This document shows, piece by piece, positions 16,041 through 23,469 of a stretch of 64,000 nucleotides of DNA. Position numbers and translations under genes: made by a program. The notes under the pieces are model-generated. The model made no database searches. It worked only from the letters and a program-made list of their open reading frames with translations, and was not told where the DNA came from. Positions within the stretch are counted from its first letter, which is position 1, and each line of letters begins with the position of its first letter. The stretch lies in the NCBI RefSeq assembly GCF_962719845.1, contig NZ_CAUIYF010000004.1, forward strand, positions 124,001-188,000, read 5' to 3'. This stretch comes from Neisseria uirgultaei (lineage in GTDB: Bacteria; Pseudomonadota; Gammaproteobacteria; Burkholderiales; Neisseriaceae).

Positions 16041-16111
16041 ATGCGCCTCCGACCTGCCTGCCGCGCTTTTCCCCCTTCAGACGGCATCGGATATTTTCCT
16101 CATAATGATGC

Positions 16112-16534
16112 TTATTTCTCCGCTCCGGCAATTTCAAAACTGTGGGTAATCTTTGCCGCCTTGCCCAACATAATCGAAGCCGAACAGTATTTTTCGGCAG
16201 ACATCTGCACGGCGCGCCCAATGGCCGATTCTTTCAAATCGTGCCCGAATACTTTGAAATGGATGTGGATTTCGGTAAACACGCGCGGCGCATCGTCCGC
16301 CCGTTTCGCCGTAACCGTCGCCCGGCAGTCAGTCACTTTCTGACGCTGTTTTTCGGCAATCATCACCACATCGATGCTCGAACAGCCCGCCACGCCCAAC
16401 AGCAGCATCTCCATCGGGCTGGGGCCGCGTTTGACCGCGCCTTCTGCCGCCGCACCTTCCATAACGACGCTGTGTCCGCCTTCCGTCGTGCCGACAAAAC
16501 ACATCCCGTCTATCCATTTTGATGTAACCTGCAT
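16112..16534 (-). CDS. OsmC/Ohr-family protein
   Basis: 140 aa. The two redox cysteines of the peroxiredoxin-like fold are present in LGVAGCSSIDVVMIAEK and SAEKYCSASIMLGK. The pattern is closest to the YhfA/OsmC subgroup rather than Ohr. OsmC proteins reduce organic hydroperoxides, but the substrate here is not known. It stands alone between the small RNA locus and the DUF3108 gene. Confidence 0.88.
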   Translation of the reverse strand: MQVTSKWIDGMCFVGTTEGGHSVVMEGAAAEGAVKRGPSPMEMLLLGVAGCSSIDVVMIAEKQRQKVTDCRATVTAKRADDAPRVFTEIHIHFKVFGHDLKESAIGRAVQMSAEKYCSASIMLGKAAKITHSFEIAGAEK

Positions 16535-16653
16535 CGTTCCTCCCTCCGGATAATCACATTAAAACCGCCCTGCATATGGCGTTATTGCAAACAATTTCAA
16601 GCGGCTTATACAGAAATATGGACAAAACGGCAAAAAACCGCCCGAAAACCGGT

Positions 16654-17325
16654 TTACGGTTTGGCGGCCTGGCCGTTGATCTGCACCGATTTGAGCTTCA
16701 GTGTATAGGTTTTGCCGTCGTCGGTATAGCCGATTTGTGCCGGAATATTGTTCAGGGACGGTGCGAAGAAATACGTTACTGTATCGTCGCCGCGCCGCAC
16801 CTGATATTTGACAACCTCGGTTTCCGCGCCGCCTATGCTGTATTTTCCCGTACCCGCCTTATTCAAACCGCCGACGGAATAAAGTTTTTTGCCGTTGGTA
16901 ATTTTCAGCCCCTGAGGGAGTTTCGCGTCGTTTGCCGCCAACTGCCAGGCAAGCGTGAACAAATCCATAGCCCGGGGGCTTTGCTCGGTTTTGCTCTCGC
17001 CCGCTTTGCCGTAGGTTACGCTGCCGTTGGCGAATTTGGCTTCCGCATACAGTTTGCCCCTGCGTATGTCTTTATAGTAGGCGGGGTACAGGGTATTGCC
17101 GCTGACCGTGCCGCCGGACTCGAAACGGATGTTGTACAGCGGCACTTTAATCGTGGAAACAATTTTGTAAGCATTGCCGCTGCGTTCAAATGTCATCGTG
17201 GCGGGAATGCCGTAGCTGCCCGAATAATGCAGCACGGCGGATTGGGGCAGCCCTGCCGCATACGCGCACGGCAGGGCGGCGGACAAAATGGCGGCGGAAA
17301 ATATATTTTTAAAAGTCTTCATCAT
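16654..17325 (-). CDS. DUF3108 secreted protein
   Basis: 223 aa with a signal peptide (SAAILSAALPCAYA). The rest is rich in beta strands (VLHYSGSYGIPATMTFERSG; TLYPAYYKDIRRGKLYAEAK) as expected for DUF3108, which is found in the periplasm of many proteobacteria without a firm function. It begins 15 bp after the purN stop on the same strand, so the two are probably one transcript. No link in function to purN is evident. Confidence 0.82.
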   Translation of the reverse strand: MMKTFKNIFSAAILSAALPCAYAAGLPQSAVLHYSGSYGIPATMTFERSGNAYKIVSTIKVPLYNIRFESGGTVSGNTLYPAYYKDIRRGKLYAEAKFANGSVTYGKAGESKTEQSPRAMDLFTLAWQLAANDAKLPQGLKITNGKKLYSVGGLNKAGTGKYSIGGAETEVVKYQVRRGDDTVTYFFAPSLNNIPAQIGYTDDGKTYTLKLKSVQINGQAAKP

Positions 17326-17340
17326 TTGCTCCCGTCCGGT

Positions 17341-17967
17341 TTACGCCGTCAGAAAACGGGCGGCATCGGCGTTTTCCGAATTTCTGACGCGGTTTCCCTC
17401 GATAATCAGGCGGCCGGCGGCAAAATCGGCAACGGCTTTCGGATAGAGTCTGTGTTCGACAGCCAAAACCCGGGCGGCAACATCATCTGCCGTATCACCG
17501 TCGAGTATCGGCACAACCCCTTGCGACACAATCGGGCCGCAATCCAGTTCGGCAGTAACGAAATGGATGGTGCAGCCGGCAACGCGGCAGCCCGCCTCCA
17601 AAGCGCGTTCGTGCGTATGAAGCCCGGTGAACGAAGGCAGGACGGACGGATGGATGTTCATCAGCCTGCCTTCGTAATGGGCGCAGAACTCGGGGGTCAG
17701 AATCCGCATAAAACCCGCCAAAACCACCAAATCGGGTTGATATGCATCGATTTTTTCCATCATGGCGGTATCGAAGGCAAGCCGGGACGCAAAGTTTTTA
17801 TGGTTCAGGCTGCCGGTCGGGATGCCGCGTTCGGCCGCCCATTGCAACCCCGCCGCCGTTTCGCTGTTGCTCAACACGGCGGCAATACGGACGTTGGGAA
17901 TGGCGGCATTGACGATTGCCTGCATATTGCTGCCGCGTCCGGAAATCAGGATAACGATGTTTTTCAT
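17341..17967 (-). CDS. purN: Phosphoribosylglycinamide formyltransferase
   Basis: It transfers formyl from 10-formyl-tetrahydrofolate to GAR, the third step of purine synthesis. The 208-aa protein has the phosphate-binding VILISGRGSNMQAI, the catalytic region MNIHPSVLPSFTGLHTHERA with the active-site His, and the conserved Asp in ELDCGPIV. A longer frame to 18063 crosses a DUS and is not supported; MKNIVILISGRG at 17967 is the family start. Confidence 0.95.
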   Translation of the reverse strand: MKNIVILISGRGSNMQAIVNAAIPNVRIAAVLSNSETAAGLQWAAERGIPTGSLNHKNFASRLAFDTAMMEKIDAYQPDLVVLAGFMRILTPEFCAHYEGRLMNIHPSVLPSFTGLHTHERALEAGCRVAGCTIHFVTAELDCGPIVSQGVVPILDGDTADDVAARVLAVEHRLYPKAVADFAAGRLIIEGNRVRNSENADAARFLTA

Positions 17968-17988
17968 AATGGTGCGCTTTTGAAAGGG

Positions 17989-18027
17989 ATGCCGTCTGAA
18001 CCGCTGTTTGGTGGTTTCAGACGGCAT
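17989..18027. terminator. DUS pair between the mip and purN genes
   Basis: GATGCCGTCTGAA and TTTCAGACGGCAT form a hairpin between the stop of the upstream mip gene and the purN start. Confidence 0.5.
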
Positions 18028-18073
18028 TTGCCGTAAAAATGCCCGAAAACCTGTTTCGGGCAAGGATTCGGAC

Positions 18074-18892
18074 TTAATTTACTTTTTTGATGTCGACTTG
18101 AACCGGCTGCTTGGCGGGCGCGTTTTCCGGCGCACCGACTTTAACCAGTTTCACGTCAAATACCAAAGTGGAATTCGGGCCGATTTTATCGCCCGCACCC
18201 TGTTCGCGGTAGGCAAGGTTGGACGGGATGTAGAACGTGGCTTCGCCGCCTTCTTTCAGAAGCTGTACGCCTTCGGTCCAACCCGGAATCACTTGGCTCA
18301 AGGGGAAAGTGGCCGGGCCGCCGTTGGCTTTGCTGCTGTCGAATACCGTACCGTCAATCAGGCGGCCTTCGTATTCCACGGTAACAATGTCGTCTTTGGT
18401 CGGCTGTTTGCCTTCGCCCTGTTTGGTGATTTTGTATTGCAGTCCGGAAGCGGTGGTTTTCACACCTTCTTTGCCGGCATTTTCCTTCAGGAAGGCTTCG
18501 CCTTTTTCTTTATTGGCCTTCGCGTCCGCCTTGTGTTTTTCTACGGCTTTGGCCTGTTGTTCCTGAAGGAATTTCATCATAACTTCCTGAGCCTGCTCTT
18601 CGGTCATTTTGATTTCTTTGCCGTCATACACTGCCTGCATGGCTTCGGTAAAGACTTTCAAATCGATTTCCGCGCCCTGTTCCTTCATTTGTTTCAGGGA
18701 GCGTCCGATGTCCACGCCCATCGCGTAGCTTGCCTGCTGCATCGTGCTGCCGATTGAAGAGGTGTCGCCCTGCGCGGCAGAAGCGGCGGCAGGTTCGGAT
18801 GCAGATGCGGGGGCGGCTTCTTTTTTGCCGCAGGCGGAAAGTGCCAAAGCGGCGGAAAGGGTCAGTGCGCTGATTTTGAAAATTGTGTTCAT
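18074..18892 (-). CDS. mip: Mip/FkpA-type peptidyl-prolyl isomerase lipoprotein
   Basis: 272 aa. A lipoprotein signal (ALTLSAALALSAC, Cys about 20) anchors it to the envelope. An Ala/Ser-rich linker leads to the helical FKBP N-terminal dimerisation domain (about 50-155, long charged helices). The C-terminal FKBP domain shows VTVEYEGRLIDGTVFDSS and FPLSQVIPGWTEGVQLLKEG. The neisserial homolog is surface-exposed and promotes survival in macrophages. The start is MNTIFKISALT at 18892; a longer frame to 18961 lacks a ribosome site. Confidence 0.94.
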   Translation of the reverse strand: MNTIFKISALTLSAALALSACGKKEAAPASASEPAAASAAQGDTSSIGSTMQQASYAMGVDIGRSLKQMKEQGAEIDLKVFTEAMQAVYDGKEIKMTEEQAQEVMMKFLQEQQAKAVEKHKADAKANKEKGEAFLKENAGKEGVKTTASGLQYKITKQGEGKQPTKDDIVTVEYEGRLIDGTVFDSSKANGGPATFPLSQVIPGWTEGVQLLKEGGEATFYIPSNLAYREQGAGDKIGPNSTLVFDVKLVKVGAPENAPAKQPVQVDIKKVN

Positions 18893-18999
18893 GATGGATC
18901 TTCGCTGTCGATAAGGTCGGAAAAACGGGATTATAGCCGAGTTTGAATCAAATAGAATCAAAGCTGTTTAAATTTTGTAAGCATGGCGGCAAGACAGCA

Positions 19000-19440
19000 T
19001 TAACCCCTCCCGCCCATGCCGTGGTGTTCGATGTGGAAACCGCTTTTACGGTAGGCGGCAAAACGCCCGCGTGCCTCGGCAAGTTCCTCAAGGCTGCTGC
19101 CGACGATTTCCAAGATACGTTCCGGCAATACGGGCGCAGCATTCCAAAAATCATCCGATAAATTAAGAACCGTCATATTTTCCGCAATTTCGGGAATCCT
19201 ATCGCCAGCCGCCAACAAAACCGGCGTATCCGTCGGCATCGGATACTCTGTTGTCCAGACTTCATGAGGAACAAAGCTTTCCGCTTCATATTGCCAGAGT
19301 GCTTTATCCAATTCTTGAACCTGCCCGAACGAGTCTGACCACACCAGCACCCTACCCCCGTCTCGGATAGCGCGCGCAATCAACCGACAGGTAAAAAGGG
19401 GGATTTGGTCAACATGGGTATAAAAGGTAACTTTCGGCAT
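19000..19440 (-). CDS. holC: DNA polymerase III chi subunit
   Basis: 146 aa. Chi links the clamp loader to single-strand binding protein. MPKVTFYTHVDQIPLFTCRL with the family spacing (Y/H...K/R-L), RVLVWSDSFGQVQELDKALW and the C-terminal FAAYRKSGFHIEHH agree with HolC. It follows pepA on the same strand, the arrangement seen in many proteobacteria. A longer frame to 19608 overlaps pepA and is rejected. Confidence 0.92.
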   Translation of the reverse strand: MPKVTFYTHVDQIPLFTCRLIARAIRDGGRVLVWSDSFGQVQELDKALWQYEAESFVPHEVWTTEYPMPTDTPVLLAAGDRIPEIAENMTVLNLSDDFWNAAPVLPERILEIVGSSLEELAEARGRFAAYRKSGFHIEHHGMGGRG

Positions 19441-19465
19441 ATTGTTTGAGCATTTGACAGGATGA

Positions 19466-19495
19466 TGCCGTCTGAAAGGCTTCAGACGGCATTGT
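19466..19495. terminator. DUS hairpin between pepA and holC
   Basis: GATGCCGTCTGAA and TTCAGACGGCAT are separated by only a few bases, just after the pepA stop. Confidence 0.5.
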
Positions 19496-19502
19496 GGCAA
19501 AA

Positions 19503-20909
19503 TTAAAGATTCCGCAGATAGTTCAGTAACAAGGGAACGGGGCGACCGGTCGCGCCTTTTTCGCTGCCGGATTTCCATGCCGTACCCGCGATGTCGAGGT
19601 GCGCCCACGGGTAGTCTTCGGTGAAGTAAGACAGGAAGGTGGCGGCGGTAATCGTGCCTGCGCCGGGCGTGCCGATGTTGGGGATGTCGGCGAAATTGGA
19701 TTTGAGTTGGTCTTTGTAGGTCTCAAAGAGCGGCAGTTGCCATGCTTTGTCGTCCACGTTGCGAGAGGCAGCAAGCAGACTGTCAACCAAATCCTGATTG
19801 TTGCCCATCACGCCGCTGACGTCATGACCCAAGGCGATGATGCACGCGCCGGTCAGGGTGGCAACGTCGATAACGGCTTTAGGTTTGAACTGCTCGGCGT
19901 AAGTGAGCGCGTCGCACAAAATCAGACGGCCTTCGGCATCGGTGTTCAACACTTCGATGGTCAAGCCTTTCATGCTTTTCACGACGTCGCCCGGTTTGTT
20001 GGCCGCGCCGGAAGGCATGTTTTCGCAGGTGGCGACGACGGCGACGAGGTTGATCGGCAGTTGCAGTTTGACGGCGGCGCAGAAGGTGCTGATGACGGTT
20101 GCCGCGCCGCACATGTCAAACTTCATTTCGTCCATGTTCAGGCCGGGTTTGAGGGAAATGCCGCCGGTATCGAAGGTAATGCCTTTGCCGACCAATACCA
20201 CAGGCGCGGCTTCTTTGTCGGCCGCACCGAAATAGCTCAGTTCGACCAAATAGGGATCTTCGACGCTGCCTTTGGCGACAGACCAGAACGAACCCATGTT
20301 TTCTTTGATGTAGTCTTTTTCAATGATTTTGGCGTGTGCGCCCAATTTTTCGGCTTCGGCTTTGGCGGTACGCGCTAAAAATTCGGGCGTGCATTCGTTG
20401 GGTGCGGCATTGCCCAAGTCGCGGCAGAGGCTTTGTCCGTAAACTTGCGCTTCGGCGACGCGCAGGGCTTCTTTGACGGCGGCTTCGTGCGCGGTATGGA
20501 ACACGGCAGTTTCAAATTTGGCGGGCTTGGCTTCTTTTTTATAGCGGTCGAAACGGTAGGCGGCGTTGCCGAACGCAATCGCAAACGCTTCGGCAACGGC
20601 TGCCGCTTGCGCTTCTTCAAAGGCATGAACGTCCACATTGACCGTTTCTTGGTTTTGCGCCCATTTGGCGGCTTCGACAGCGGCTTTGTTCAGCGCAGCG
20701 CGGTCGGTTTTTTCGAGGCGGGCAACGGCAATGGCTTGCAAACCGTTGTCCGTCGGGATTTTGGTGTCGGCGAAATTTTGACCTTCTTCAAGCGAAGACA
20801 AAAGGGCAAGGGCGGTCGGGTGGTTTAATTGCGCCTCTTCGGCGCAGACAAATAATTGCGCACCTGCCTGTTGAGCCTGCAAAGTTTCGGCTTTTGTGCT
20901 AAATTTCAC
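19503..20909 (-). CDS. pepA: Leucyl aminopeptidase (cytosol aminopeptidase)
   Basis: 468 aa, M17 family: N-terminal domain, then a C-terminal dizinc/dimanganese catalytic domain. VLVGKGITFDTGGISLKPG carries metal ligands and a catalytic Lys; NTDAEGRLILCDAL is the signature; GATGRPVPLLLNYL ends the protein. The start is GTG at 20907-20909 with AGGAGA upstream. A much longer in-frame extension to 21764 runs antisense through lptF and is not real. Divergent from lptF with a 168-bp gap. Confidence 0.95.
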   Translation of the reverse strand: MKFSTKAETLQAQQAGAQLFVCAEEAQLNHPTALALLSSLEEGQNFADTKIPTDNGLQAIAVARLEKTDRAALNKAAVEAAKWAQNQETVNVDVHAFEEAQAAAVAEAFAIAFGNAAYRFDRYKKEAKPAKFETAVFHTAHEAAVKEALRVAEAQVYGQSLCRDLGNAAPNECTPEFLARTAKAEAEKLGAHAKIIEKDYIKENMGSFWSVAKGSVEDPYLVELSYFGAADKEAAPVVLVGKGITFDTGGISLKPGLNMDEMKFDMCGAATVISTFCAAVKLQLPINLVAVVATCENMPSGAANKPGDVVKSMKGLTIEVLNTDAEGRLILCDALTYAEQFKPKAVIDVATLTGACIIALGHDVSGVMGNNQDLVDSLLAASRNVDDKAWQLPLFETYKDQLKSNFADIPNIGTPGAGTITAATFLSYFTEDYPWAHLDIAGTAWKSGSEKGATGRPVPLLLNYLRNL

Positions 20910-21077
20910 GTTTATTCTCCTGATTGAGATGGTTTCGGGTAGTTTCAGACAACCCTTTGCATCAAGAGGCCGTCTGAAAACGGTTGGAAAGATTGTACTC
21001 CATTTGAGAGGTCGTCTGAAACCTTGCGCAGACAATCCGCCTGCGCCGAACCGCTTACCGCTCCTAGCCGCGATTCT

Positions 21078-22193
21078 ATGATTTATCAAAGAAACTTCAT
21101 CAAAGAACTCTCTTTTACCGCCGTCGGCATTTTCGTCGTCCTCTTGGCAGTGTTGGTCTCCACTCAGGCAATCAACCTGCTCGGCCGCGCAGCCGACGGG
21201 CGTGTCGCCATCGATGCCGTGCTGACCTTGGTAGGCTTCTGGGTCATCGGCATGACGCCGCTTTTGCTGGTGTTGACCGCATTTATCAGTACGTTGACCG
21301 TATTGACCCGCTACTGGCGCGACAGCGAAATGTCGGTTTGGCTCTCCTGCGGATTGGCATTGAAACAATGGATACGCCCGGTCATGCAGTTTGCCGTGCC
21401 GTTTGCCATTTTGATTGCCGTCATGCAGCTTTGGGTGATGCCGTGGGCAGAGTTGCGCAGCCGCGAATATGCCGAAATTTTGAAGCAGAAGCAGGAATTG
21501 TCTTTGGTGGAAGCCGGCGAGTTCAATAACTTGGGCAAGCGCAACGGCAGGGTTTATTTTGTCGAAACCTTCGATACCGAATCCGGCATCATGAAAAACC
21601 TGTTCCTGCGCGAGCAGGATAAAAACGGCAACGACAACATCGTTTTTGCCAAAGAGGGCAATTTTTCGCTGACCGACAACAAACGCACGCTTGAATTGCG
21701 CGACGGCTACCGTTACAGCGGTACGCCCGGCAAAGCCGATTACAACCGCGTTTCTTTCCAACACCTCAGCCTGATTATCAGCACTACGCCTAAACTCATC
21801 GACCCTGTTTCACATCGCCGTACCATTCCGACCGCCCAACTGATTGGCAGCAGCAATCCCCAACACCAAGCGGAATTGATGTGGCGTATTTCCTTGACCG
21901 TCAGCGTTTTGTTGCTGTGTCTGCTTGCCGTGCCGCTTTCCTATTTCAACCCGCGCAGCGGCCATACCTACAATATCCTGATTGCCATTGGTTTGTTTTT
22001 GGTTTACCAAAACGGGCTGACCTTCCTGCGCAATGCCGTGGAAGACGGCAAAATCCATTTCTGGCTCGGACTGCTGCCCATGCACATCATCATGTTCGCC
22101 ATTGCCATCGTACTCCTGCGCGTACGCAGTATGCCTAGCCAACCCTTTTGGCAAGCGGTTGGTAAAAGTCTGACATTGAGAGGCGGAAAATGA
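21078..22193 (+). CDS. lptF: LPS export permease LptF
   Basis: 371 aa. An inner-membrane component of LptB2FG, which extracts lipooligosaccharide from the inner membrane. Six transmembrane segments: three in the first 120 residues (FTAVGIFVVLLAVLVSTQ; VIGMTPLLLVLTAFISTLTV), a periplasmic jellyroll domain (about 130-270), and three at the C-terminus. MIYQRNFIKELSF at 21078 is the family start; an upstream in-frame ATG at 21024 is rejected. It overlaps lptG by 4 nt (ATGA), so translation is coupled. Confidence 0.95.
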   Translation: MIYQRNFIKELSFTAVGIFVVLLAVLVSTQAINLLGRAADGRVAIDAVLTLVGFWVIGMTPLLLVLTAFISTLTVLTRYWRDSEMSVWLSCGLALKQWIRPVMQFAVPFAILIAVMQLWVMPWAELRSREYAEILKQKQELSLVEAGEFNNLGKRNGRVYFVETFDTESGIMKNLFLREQDKNGNDNIVFAKEGNFSLTDNKRTLELRDGYRYSGTPGKADYNRVSFQHLSLIISTTPKLIDPVSHRRTIPTAQLIGSSNPQHQAELMWRISLTVSVLLLCLLAVPLSYFNPRSGHTYNILIAIGLFLVYQNGLTFLRNAVEDGKIHFWLGLLPMHIIMFAIAIVLLRVRSMPSQPFWQAVGKSLTLRGGK

Positions 22194-23260
22194 ACCTGAT
22201 TTCACGTTACATCATCCGTCAAATGGCGGTTATGGCGGTTTACGCCCTCCTTGCCTTCCTCGCTTTGTACAGCTTTTTTGAAATCATCAACGAAGTCGGC
22301 GATCTTGGAAAAGGCAGCTATCACGGCACAACCATGGCGCAATACGTCCTCATGCAGATGCCTGCGCGCGCCTATGAACTGATGCCGCTCGCCGTTTTGA
22401 TCGGCGGCCTGATTTCCCTCAGCCAACTGGCTTCCGGCAGTGAACTGACCGTTATCAAAGCCAGCGGCATGAGCACCAAAAAGCTGCTGTTGATTCTGTC
22501 GCAGTTCGGTTTGATTTTCGCCATTGCCACCGTCGCGCTTGGCGAATGGGTTGCACCCACGCTGAGCCAAAAAGCCGAAAACATCAAAGCCGCCGCCATC
22601 AACGGCAAAATCAGCACCGGTAATACCGGCCTTTGGCTCAAAGAAAAAAACAGCATCATCAACGTGCGCGAAATGCTGCCCGACCACACCCTACTGGGCA
22701 TTAAAATCTGGGCGCGCAACGACAAAAACGAGCTGACGCAGGCGGCAGAAGCCGAATCCGCCGTTTTAAATCCCGACGGAAGCTGGCAGCTGAAAAACAT
22801 CCGCCGCAGCACACTTAGCGAAGACAAAGTCGAAGTTTCCACTGCCGCCGAAGAAAACTGGCCGATTTCCGTCAAACGCAACCTGATGGACGTATTGCTC
22901 GTCAAGCCCGACCAAATGTCTGTCGGAGAATTGACCACCTACATCGACCATCTGGAAAAAAACAACCAAAATACCCAAGTCTATGCCATCGCATGGTGGC
23001 GCAAGCTGGTGTATCCCGTTGCCGCATGGGTGATGGCACTCGTCGCCTTCGCCTTCACCCCGCAAACCACGCGCCACGGCAATATGGGCTTGAAACTCTT
23101 CGGCGGCATCTGCCTCGGATTGCTGTTCCACTTTGCCGGCAGGCTCTTCGGGTTTACCGCCCAGCTCTACGGCATCCCACCCTTCCTCGCCGGCGCACTG
23201 CCTACCATAGCCTTCGCCCTGCTCGCCGTTTGGCTGATACGCAAACAGGAAAAACGTTGA
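22190..23260 (+). CDS. lptG: LPS export permease LptG
   Basis: 356 aa, partner of LptF. The N-terminus MNLISRYIIRQMAVMAVYAL is typical. Transmembrane segments flank a periplasmic jellyroll domain (about 130-265, including LWLKEKNSIINVREMLPDHT). The C-terminal segments WRKLVYPVAAWVMALVAFAF and GICLGLLFHFAGRLFGFTA close the bundle. It starts inside the lptF stop codon. Confidence 0.95.
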   Translation: MNLISRYIIRQMAVMAVYALLAFLALYSFFEIINEVGDLGKGSYHGTTMAQYVLMQMPARAYELMPLAVLIGGLISLSQLASGSELTVIKASGMSTKKLLLILSQFGLIFAIATVALGEWVAPTLSQKAENIKAAAINGKISTGNTGLWLKEKNSIINVREMLPDHTLLGIKIWARNDKNELTQAAEAESAVLNPDGSWQLKNIRRSTLSEDKVEVSTAAEENWPISVKRNLMDVLLVKPDQMSVGELTTYIDHLEKNNQNTQVYAIAWWRKLVYPVAAWVMALVAFAFTPQTTRHGNMGLKLFGGICLGLLFHFAGRLFGFTAQLYGIPPFLAGALPTIAFALLAVWLIRKQEKR

Positions 23261-23261
23261 A

Positions 23262-23297
23262 CAAATGCCGTCTGAACCTCTCTTCAGACGGCATTTG
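23262..23297 (+). terminator. DUS hairpin terminator of lptFG
   Basis: CAAATGCCGTCTGAA and TTCAGACGGCATTTG form a 15-bp stem followed by TTTTC. Confidence 0.7.
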
Positions 23298-23359
23298 TTT
23301 TCATTGACACATTCCCGCAGACAGATAGCCGTTCCCTATTGCATTACCTGTCATAACAG

Positions 23360-23388
23360 TTCCATTTTTGTTAAAACTAGTCTATGAT
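23360..23388 (+). promoter_or_regulatory. Probable acnB promoter
   Basis: TTCCAT lies 17 nt before TATGAT (about 23383-23388) on the plus strand, predicting a start near 23395. The palindrome at 23398-23417 then falls at the start of the transcript. Confidence 0.5.
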
Positions 23389-23397
23389 AGCAGTGCA

Positions 23398-23417
23398 AAT
23401 ATTGTTTACAATATTTA
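23398..23417. promoter_or_regulatory. Palindrome upstream of acnB
   Basis: AAATATTGTTTACAATATTT is a perfect inverted repeat apart from its centre. Its core ATTGTTTACAAT has the same ATTGT-N2-ACAAT form as the site over the small RNA promoter at 15914-15925. Its place just downstream of the predicted acnB promoter suggests repression. A second small palindrome, GCAAATCATTTGC, follows at 23420-23432. Confidence 0.6.
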
Positions 23418-23469
23418 ACGCAAATCATTTGCAACCGGACAAAAGAAAAACAGAAAAAGGAACAAAGAG

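Noticed and set aside
20910..21764. 285-residue N-terminal extension of pepA
   Set aside because: It is antisense to lptF, and a GTG with AGGAGA at 20907-20909 gives the normal PepA length.
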